Of a DNA stretch of 19,408 nt, positions 14,725 through 19,408 are shown in pieces (positions within the stretch are counted from its first letter, which is position 1; the number at the start of each line of letters is the position of its first letter). The DNA lies in NCBI GenBank assembly GCA_030614505.1, contig JAUWTX010000012.1, positions 1 through 19,408 of the forward strand, written 5' to 3'. A program made the translations under genes and the position numbers. Below the pieces are notes generated by a model. That model made no database searches. It was not told where the DNA came from and worked only from the letters and a program-made list of their open reading frames with translations. This stretch comes from Desulfuromonadales bacterium (GTDB taxonomy: Bacteria > Desulfobacterota > Desulfuromonadia > Desulfuromonadales > BM103).

Positions 14725-15114
14725 CTAACACCCACACCCACAATTATGACAAACCACTTTATTGCTTCCTTCCGGCTCGATCATCTCTGGAGCAAACGCG
14801 ACACGTGAAACTCCGCGACGGATATCCTCTAAAAAATCGCAGTTCTCACTCTGGCCGATGACATGACCCAGGCAGAGGTTACCGATATGATCTTTGGGTG
14901 AACGCAGTCGAATTATATTGAGCAGATCAGCGTAGCCATTGACCTCAAGCACATTCTCAGGTTCTTCGGTATAAGATACTGTAATACCAAGAGGATTAAG
15001 GTCACTATGTAGACGGTCAATGAACTCACCAAGGGTATCTATATTGGCAGTGGGAGACCATTCGCAGTTGGTGAGGCGGTAACCGTAAAGAACGACGGTG
15101 ATCTCTTTTTGCAT
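14725..15114 (-). CDS. Unknown small protein with C-terminal CxxCxCxC cluster
   Basis: This 129-residue protein has no signal peptide or membrane helix. It has an alternating strand-helix-strand pattern: EITVVLYGYRL, then DTLGEFIDRLHSDLNPLGITVSY, then VNGYADLLNIIRL. This could be a thioredoxin-like fold, loosely like the DUF2703 group, but I cannot confirm it. The last residues are VCHNCGCGC, with Cys122, 125, 127 and 129 plus His123, which suggests a metal site or a redox tail. Cys17, 81 and 92 are further cysteines. A GGAGG lies 9 bases before the ATG. It begins 2 bases after the stop of the PDZ protein gene, so the two are probably made from one message. Confidence 0.75.
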   Translation of the reverse strand: MQKEITVVLYGYRLTNCEWSPTANIDTLGEFIDRLHSDLNPLGITVSYTEEPENVLEVNGYADLLNIIRLRSPKDHIGNLCLGHVIGQSENCDFLEDIRRGVSRVAFAPEMIEPEGSNKVVCHNCGCGC

Positions 15115-15116
15115 GC

Positions 15117-15536
15117 TCAGTTGCCTCCTTCACTGCTCGAAGCACCATTTTGCACTGTGGGCGTTACAGTCAGACGTGGATCAATTGTTGTGCGCTGCAG
15201 CACCACCCGACTCGTCCCGGCCACTCCGGGCCGGCGATAGAAGAGCAGAACAGAGCTGCCGACCGGACCCCAGAGATGTTCGGAAACAACTTTGCCAAAG
15301 TCACTGCCCTGCAGTGGAAAATCATCAACCTGAAAGATCAGGTCACCCGGAAGCAGCTCCTTGTCCGCAGCAGGAGAACTCTCCAGAACGTTCAGCACCA
15401 CCAGTTCACCATTGATAGTCGGCACAACCTGCAAGCCGATACCACCGAAAGGCACCTCCTGGGCTGAAGAGGGAGCGACCATAAATACTGACAAAAACAG
15501 GCTTCCAACAATCAAGGGAATAAAGGAACGGTTCAT
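15117..15536 (-). CDS. Secreted or periplasmic single-PDZ-domain protein
   Basis: I choose the ATG at 15536 (139 residues). It begins directly with a signal peptide, MNRSFIPLIVGSLFLSVF..APSSAQ, cleaved near residue 26. The frame is open back to 15695, overlapping the yciO stop as ATGA, but that extra stretch is a palindromic non-coding element and would put 53 residues before the signal. The mature protein is essentially one PDZ domain (about 32-110): GIGLQVVP, then VLNVLESSPAADKELLPGDLIFQVDDFPL. The S-P-A-A...L-x-P-G-D-x-I block is the classic carboxylate-binding type seen in HtrA and related proteins. No protease domain is present, so it is likely an adaptor or a chaperone-like peptide binder. 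No good ribosome site is visible before 15536, so the start is not certain. Confidence 0.72.
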   Translation of the reverse strand: MNRSFIPLIVGSLFLSVFMVAPSSAQEVPFGGIGLQVVPTINGELVVLNVLESSPAADKELLPGDLIFQVDDFPLQGSDFGKVVSEHLWGPVGSSVLLFYRRPGVAGTSRVVLQRTTIDPRLTVTPTVQNGASSSEGGN

Positions 15537-15565
15537 ATTTAAGAAACGAAATTGTTGTCCTGGAA

Positions 15566-15688
15566 TGGCTAAGCAAAATTTTCGTCTTACAAGGTGTGGT
15601 AATTTTTCAGAGGTGAAGGTATACATCAAGTATGTCGAGATTCTGAAAAAGCACTTCAACGCAGTAAGACGGATTTTTTGCGACGCCA
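15566..15688. repeat. 123-base concentric palindromic element between yciO and the PDZ gene
   Basis: Arms of 25 bases at 15566-15590 and 15664-15688 match as inverted copies at 19 of 25 positions, including a perfect CGTCTTAC/GTAAGACG. Nested inside are a perfect TTTTTCAGA/TCTGAAAAA pair (15603-15611 and 15642-15650) and ATAC/GTAT (15621-15624 and 15630-15633). All share the centre at 15627. It lies inside an operon, so it would be transcribed as a long folded RNA. The design suggests a small non-autonomous repeat element. Confidence 0.65.
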
Positions 15689-15691
15689 TTA

Positions 15692-16306
15692 TCATAGTTG
15701 ATCAATCCAGGAGATATCACCGCAGCCTTCACGAAGGATTTCAATACGATCGTCTATCAGGCTGATTATGGTAGAGGGGTCGCCATAACGAATACCGCCA
15801 TCAATAACCAGGTCGAGCATACGCCCCATGGTTGCTTCGATTTCTGCAGGATCGTGCAATGGCGACTCGCCAGTCAGGTTGGCGCTGGTTGTGACCAGGG
15901 GGTGGCCCAATTGTCGCACGATCGCCAAGGCAATCTCATCATCGGGGATTCGGATGCCGACTGTTTTCTGGCGAGTTATCATATTGGTCGGAACGACACG
16001 TGTTGCATCAAGGACAAAGGTGTAAGGCCCCGGAAGGTGACGCTTCATGATCTTGAAAGCAAAGTTACTTACCTGGGCGTAATTGGCTACATCGGAGAGA
16101 TCGGCACAGATAAAGGAAAAAGGCTTGCGGGCATCACGTTGCTTGATTTGATAGATATTTTTAACACCGCGGCGGTTGAAAATATTACAGCCGATACCAT
16201 AAGTCGTATCAGTAGGATAAGCGATCAACCCACCCTGCTTCAACTTTCCTACAACCTGGTTTATAAGTCGCTCCTGAGGATTTTCCTGGTTGATCTGCAG
16301 CAACAT
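15692..16306 (-). CDS. yciO: YciO-type member of the Sua5/YciO/YrdC family
   Basis: The 204-residue protein aligns by eye along its whole length with E. coli YciO. Shared blocks are NPQERLINQ at the N-terminus, AYPTDTTYGIGC (residues 29-40), FSFICADLSDVANYAQVSN, MKRHLPGPYTFVL, TVGIRIPD, TTSANL (139-144) and EILREGCGDI at the end. The family fold makes L-threonylcarbamoyl-AMP for the t6A modification of tRNA in TsaC/Sua5. The YciO branch is less well defined and in E. coli is not the main enzyme, so activity should not be assumed. The KQRDARKPF loop at 55-63 is in the position of the nucleotide-binding basic loop. It starts 44 bases after the DUF493 gene, with GGGAG just upstream of the ATG. 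Confidence 0.88.
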   Translation of the reverse strand: MLLQINQENPQERLINQVVGKLKQGGLIAYPTDTTYGIGCNIFNRRGVKNIYQIKQRDARKPFSFICADLSDVANYAQVSNFAFKIMKRHLPGPYTFVLDATRVVPTNMITRQKTVGIRIPDDEIALAIVRQLGHPLVTTSANLTGESPLHDPAEIEATMGRMLDLVIDGGIRYGDPSTIISLIDDRIEILREGCGDISWIDQL

Positions 16307-16325
16307 GTCTCTCTCCCTTTTAGAT

Positions 16326-16337
16326 CAGTGATCACTG
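16326..16337. repeat. Perfect 12-base palindrome upstream of yciO
   Basis: CAGTGATCACTG is fully self-complementary and lies in the 44-base gap between the DUF493 gene and yciO. It could be an operator-like site or chance; no regulator is known. Confidence 0.5.
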
Positions 16338-16350
16338 CCTAACAGCTTTT

Positions 16351-16629
16351 TTATAGCAAATATTTCAAGTCGTCGATTTGACGAAGTGCGGCATAGACCG
16401 CTTCAAGTTGGTCGCGATTTTGCAGTGTGACCAGCACACTAACACACTGATATTTACCTCCGGAACTGGCACGTGTCCGCGTCGCCTGGCGTGAGGCCAG
16501 AACGACTGTCGAGATGGCTGCCAGCACCTGATCGTCAAAACGGCTATCGTCGCCGCCCGGCCCGAACGCCTTGAACTCGAAATGACAAGGGAACTCGATC
16601 AATTCCTGTGGAGAGCCAGAATGCATCAT
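16351..16629 (-). CDS. DUF493 / YbeD-family small protein
   Basis: The 92-residue protein has the compact ferredoxin-like pattern of DUF493 (YbeD): IEFPCHFEFKAFG, then a long helix, then GGKYQCVSVLVTLQNRDQLEAVYAALRQIDDLKYLL. The last block holds the usual Y-x-S/C-V-x-V-x-V strand. E. coli YbeD is of similar size and has no firmly established function, though a small-molecule-binding, ACT-like regulatory role has been proposed for the fold. The ATG sits inside the end of dut (ATGA at 16626-16629), so its translation is coupled to dut. Confidence 0.8.
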   Translation of the reverse strand: MMHSGSPQELIEFPCHFEFKAFGPGGDDSRFDDQVLAAISTVVLASRQATRTRASSGGKYQCVSVLVTLQNRDQLEAVYAALRQIDDLKYLL

Positions 16630-17072
16630 GACTTGTTGACACCGGTATGACCGAAGCCGCCAGAACTACGCACCGAATCGTTCAAATCATTTGTCTCGAC
16701 AAGGGTCGCCTGGGTCACTGGGGCGATAATCAGCTGGGCAATGCGATCCCCGGGCAGGAATTCAACGTTTTCGCTGCCATGATTAATAATAATAATGCCA
16801 ATCTCGCCACGATAGTCAGCATCGATCGTTCCTGGAGAATTGACCAGGGCAATACCCTTTTTCAATGCCAGGCCAGAACGAGGCCGCACCTGCCCTTCGT
16901 AACCGGGAGGAATCTCCATAGCCAAACCGGTCGGCAAGAGAGTCCTTTCCCCGGGCGCAAGCACAACAGGTGAATCTATCACGGTACAGAGATCCATCCC
17001 GGCAGCATGTTCTGTCATGTAACCGGGGATGACCGCCTGAGGATGAAGTTTTTTGACTTTGATTTGAATCAT
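16626..17072 (-). CDS. dut: Deoxyuridine triphosphatase (dUTPase)
   Basis: The 148-residue protein carries all five motifs of trimeric dUTPases in order: AAGMDL (23-28), RPRSGLA (63-69), GTIDADYRGEIG (81-92), GDRIAQLI (108-115) and RSSGGFGHTG (135-144). The Asp in motif III acts in catalysis with a Mg2+-bound dUTP, and the C-terminal motif V closes over the active site of the neighbouring subunit. It turns dUTP into dUMP and pyrophosphate, which keeps uracil out of DNA and feeds dTMP synthesis. Length is typical. A short GAGGGG precedes the ATG. It follows the M16 peptidase gene by 37 bases and overlaps the YbeD gene. Confidence 0.96.
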   Translation of the reverse strand: MIQIKVKKLHPQAVIPGYMTEHAAGMDLCTVIDSPVVLAPGERTLLPTGLAMEIPPGYEGQVRPRSGLALKKGIALVNSPGTIDADYRGEIGIIIINHGSENVEFLPGDRIAQLIIAPVTQATLVETNDLNDSVRSSGGFGHTGVNKS

Positions 17073-17086
17073 GGACCCCTCGAATC

Positions 17087-17104
17087 ATAGCTTACAGCTT
17101 ATAA
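17087..17104. repeat. CTTACAGCTTATA intergenic string resembling the repeat at 11791-11839
   Basis: In the 37-base gap between the M16 peptidase gene and dut, ATAGCTTACAGCTTATAA (17087-17104) is followed by CCGGTTCACCCTAT. The region upstream of the antiporter holds ACAGCTTATA and GGTTCAAACCCTAT. Similarity is partial and the gap is short, so coincidence is possible. Confidence 0.35.
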
Positions 17105-17109
17105 CCGGT

Positions 17110-18372
17110 TCACCCTATCTGCAAATCAATATCGGGAAAATCAGAACGACTGACCCGACCGGAGACGTGCAGGTTGAAAGTTTCGTTGACGAATAGACTT
17201 TCCGCGAGATACTGCACCAGTTCAACAGTGACGGCATCAATCATCGCACGGCTCTCTTCGAGGCTGATACCGACATCCCTTAAAAAGAGTTCGTTCTTGG
17301 CCAGTCGGGTCATGCGACTATCCATACTCTCCATGGCGAGCAGCATACTTCCTTTAAGATAATCCTTGGCGCTTTGCAACTCCTCATAGCTGACTGCTTT
17401 ATAACGCAGACGGGTCAGTTCTTCGAGAATCGTTCGTGTAACCAGTGGAGCAGCTTCAGAGGACGTGCCGGCATAGACGATAAACGCGCCACTGTCGGAG
17501 TGATTGTGATGGTAACTGTAAACGGAATAAGCCAGGCCGAGGTCCTCGCGAACCTTCTGGAAAAGCCGCGAGCTCATATTGCCGCCAAGGATCGTGTTGA
17601 GTAGATAAGTGCCATAGCGGTCAGCATGATTCTGCGGCAGGCCCTCTACACCAAGGCAGATGTGGGTCTGTTCCAGATCGCGATTGACTACCTCGACTCG
17701 ACGCCTGACGATTGGAACAATCTCTTCCTGTTCCACGCCAAACTCAACAACACCACCGAGAGCCTGCTCAACCAGTGTAATGAGTTCCTCATGTTCGAGG
17801 TTACCAGCAGCCACTACACAGAAGTTATGGCCAACATAACGATCACCCATGAAATCAATCATCTGCTGCCGATTGATATCACCGACCGTTGAGCGAGTGC
17901 CGATCACCGGCATGCCAAGCGGGTGGCCGGACCAGAAACCGTTGGCAAACTGGTCGTGGATCAAATCCTCCGGGCTATCCTCAATCATGGCGATTTCCTG
18001 GAGGATGACCCGGCGCTCTTTCTCAATATCGTCAAGGTCGAAATTGGAGTTACAGATCAGATCGCCGAGCAGATCAACAGCCATCGGCAGCTTTTCAGCG
18101 AGGATTTTGACAAAATAACAGCTATATTCACGACTGGTGAAAGCATTTAACAAGCCGCCGACCGAATCAACTTCGCGAGCCACATCTTGCGCACTGCGTC
18201 GGTCAGTGCCCTTGAAGAGCATATGTTCAATAAAATGGGAAATGCCGTTTAGTTCGGCGGATTCATGACGTGACCCATTGTTCACCCAGACACCGAGTGA
18301 AACAGAATGGCACCCGGGCACTTTCTCAGAAAGCACCCGAATGCCATTATCTAGCGTCGTACGTTGAATCAT
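17110..18372 (-). CDS. M16-family zinc peptidase (processing-peptidase-like)
   Basis: The 420-residue protein has the inverted zinc motif of M16 peptidases, HFIEH (His46, Glu49, His50). The third ligand, Glu126, lies in ILQEIAMIEDSPEDLIHD at the expected distance. The N-terminal block TLDNGIRVLSEKVPGCHSVSLGVWV and the later GGNMSSRLFQKVREDLGLAYSVYSYHHN are typical of the bacterial homologues related to mitochondrial processing peptidase beta. It should cleave peptides, but natural substrates are not well known. Length (about 420) is normal. The gene lies 12 bases after pnp, a neighbour pair common in bacteria, so the two are co-transcribed. The sequence before the ATG has no strong ribosome site, so expression may rely on coupling to pnp translation. 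Confidence 0.93.
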   Translation of the reverse strand: MIQRTTLDNGIRVLSEKVPGCHSVSLGVWVNNGSRHESAELNGISHFIEHMLFKGTDRRSAQDVAREVDSVGGLLNAFTSREYSCYFVKILAEKLPMAVDLLGDLICNSNFDLDDIEKERRVILQEIAMIEDSPEDLIHDQFANGFWSGHPLGMPVIGTRSTVGDINRQQMIDFMGDRYVGHNFCVVAAGNLEHEELITLVEQALGGVVEFGVEQEEIVPIVRRRVEVVNRDLEQTHICLGVEGLPQNHADRYGTYLLNTILGGNMSSRLFQKVREDLGLAYSVYSYHHNHSDSGAFIVYAGTSSEAAPLVTRTILEELTRLRYKAVSYEELQSAKDYLKGSMLLAMESMDSRMTRLAKNELFLRDVGISLEESRAMIDAVTVELVQYLAESLFVNETFNLHVSGRVSRSDFPDIDLQIG

Positions 18373-18384
18373 GGAAGGTAGGGA

Positions 18385-19408
18385 TTATTCGCTCTCTGGC
18401 AGTTTAGCGCCGAGAGCTTCTTTGCGGGACAGCTTGATCTTGCCCTGCCTGTCGATGCCAATACACTTGACCAGAACCTTGTCCCCTTCGTTGAGAATGT
18501 CGGTTACAGTACGAACACGTTCCTTGTCCAGTTCAGAGATGTGCACAAGACCATCGGTCCCTGGGAAAATTTCGACGAAAGCGCCGAATTCCATGATCTT
18601 GCGGACCGTGCCTTCGTACAACTTGCCGACTTCAGCTTCCTGAATCAGATCGCGAATCATCTTGATCGCCAGTTTGGCGGCATCGCCATCAGCGGAAGCA
18701 ATATGGATGGTACCGTCGTCCTGTATATCGATGGCGCAACCGGTTGCCTCGATAACACCGCGGACGTTCTTGCCACCCGCACCGATAACGGTACGCACCT
18801 GGTCGGTCTTGACCTTGATGCTGGTAATACGTGGTGCATACTTGGACAGATCAGCACGAGGCTTATCAATCGCCTTGGCCATCTCACCGAGGATATGGAT
18901 ACGACCTTCCTTGGCCTGCTCCAGAGCCTGCGTCATAATCTCCCTGGTGACACCGGAGATCTTGATATCCATTTGCAGGGCTGTAATGCCATTCGCGGAA
19001 CCGGTGACCTTGAAGTCCATATCACCGAGGTGGTCCTCGTCACCGAGGATGTCGGAAAGGATAGCAACATCATCACCTTCCTTGATCAAACCCATAGCGA
19101 TACCGGAAATCGCTTCCTTGACCGGCACACCGGCGTCCATCAGAGACAATGAAGCGCCACAGACAGAAGCCATTGAAGACGAACCGTTCGATTCGAGGAC
19201 GTCGGAGACGATACGGATCGTGTAGGGGAAGTCCTCATGCAGAGGCAGGATCTTTGAAATACTGCGCTCGGCAAGCATGCCATGGCCAATCTCGCGACGA
19301 CCGGGGAAAAGGCGCATGCTGGTTTCACCAACACAGAACGGAGGGAAGTTGTAATTCAACATGAACTTCTTGAATTCCATCCCCTGAACATTGTCCATAC
19401 GCTGCTCA
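18385..19408 (-). CDS. pnp: Polynucleotide phosphorylase, C-terminal part (5' end cut off)
   Basis: The gene runs off the right edge; the reading frame remains open beyond the ATG at 19398 (EQR before MDNVQG), so that Met is not the true start. Visible are the second RNase PH domain, with YNFPPFCVGE and the catalytic region DILGDEDHLGDMDFKVTG whose Asp residues bind metal; a KH domain (IGAGGKNVRGVIEATG, with the G-x-x-G RNA loop); and a C-terminal S1 domain (GKLYEGTVRKIMEFGAFVEI..GLVHISEL). This is the 3'-to-5' phosphorolytic exoribonuclease that degrades mRNA, part of the degradosome in many bacteria. In E. coli pnp expression is autoregulated through its leader, which lies outside the window. 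Downstream comes the M16 peptidase gene. Confidence 0.97.
   Translation of the reverse strand, partial: EQRMDNVQGMEFKKFMLNYNFPPFCVGETSMRLFPGRREIGHGMLAERSISKILPLHEDFPYTIRIVSDVLESNGSSSMASVCGASLSLMDAGVPVKEAISGIAMGLIKEGDDVAILSDILGDEDHLGDMDFKVTGSANGITALQMDIKISGVTREIMTQALEQAKEGRIHILGEMAKAIDKPRADLSKYAPRITSIKVKTDQVRTVIGAGGKNVRGVIEATGCAIDIQDDGTIHIASADGDAAKLAIKMIRDLIQEAEVGKLYEGTVRKIMEFGAFVEIFPGTDGLVHISELDKERVRTVTDILNEGDKVLVKCIGIDRQGKIKLSRKEALGAKLPESE

Noticed and set aside
15537..15695. N-terminal extension of the PDZ protein from the ATG that overlaps the yciO stop
   Set aside because: The extra 53 residues are read from a concentric palindrome and come before a standard signal peptide; the overlap ATGA is tempting but probably accidental.

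Overview
The window looks like chromosomal housekeeping DNA from a Gram-negative (diderm) bacterium. The best guess is a Desulfuromonadales/Geobacter-like deltaproteobacterium. The clues are TamA/TamB, MipA/OmpV and OmpA-type envelope proteins, the gene order pnp - M16 protease - dut, a YciO-type protein, a small monoheme cytochrome c, and a moderately GC-rich sequence with AT-rich intergenic gaps. This assignment is an inference; there is no rRNA or other marker gene in the window to prove it. There is no tRNA, rRNA, CRISPR array, transposase or integrase.

Layout. (1) 2-1288, plus strand: the 3' part of a spermidine-synthase-like methyltransferase fused to a membrane domain, cut by the left window edge. 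(2) 7567-1335, minus strand: tamA-tamB (4-base overlap), then a PaaI-type hotdog thioesterase. (3) 7746-8510, plus strand: a MipA/OmpV outer-membrane protein, divergent from tamA behind a good sigma70-like promoter and closed by a strong bidirectional terminator. (4) 11764-8586, minus strand: a three-gene cluster of a Kef-type cation/proton antiporter with a TrkA-N domain, a TVGYGD potassium channel (4-base overlap) and an orphan GltI-like amino-acid-binding protein. (5) 13081-11934, minus strand: a glycine-zipper OmpA-like lipoprotein and a small helical periplasmic protein. (6) 14099-13355, minus strand: a LapA-like protein overlapping an unknown two-helix membrane protein. Divergent from them is a monoheme cytochrome c at 14290-14601. 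(7) 19408-14725, minus strand: a long gene string of pnp (cut by the right edge), M16 peptidase, dut, DUF493/YbeD, yciO, a PDZ protein and a small protein ending in a cysteine cluster.

Envelope biology dominates: outer-membrane assembly (TamAB), outer-membrane and peptidoglycan-linked proteins, LapA, and periplasmic proteins. The right end is RNA and nucleotide housekeeping. The most unusual gene arrangement is cluster 4. A glutamate-type binding protein lies directly behind a potassium channel with no ABC permease or ATPase nearby, so the parts fused in the bacterial glutamate receptor GluR0 occur here as separate neighbouring genes.

The other signal is a set of non-coding palindromes between genes. 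A nested, concentric inverted repeat with a GGGGACAGAA core lies at 14605-14707, a 123-base concentric palindrome sits inside the yciO operon at 15566-15688, and dyad repeats lie at 11791-11909. They look like small dispersed REP/MITE-type elements, although copy number cannot be seen from one window. Several long open frames begin upstream of the likely true starts; the starts given here follow ribosome-binding sites and signal peptides. No gene-free stretch exceeds 300 bases; the longest, 13082-13354, is AT-rich and holds a candidate promoter.
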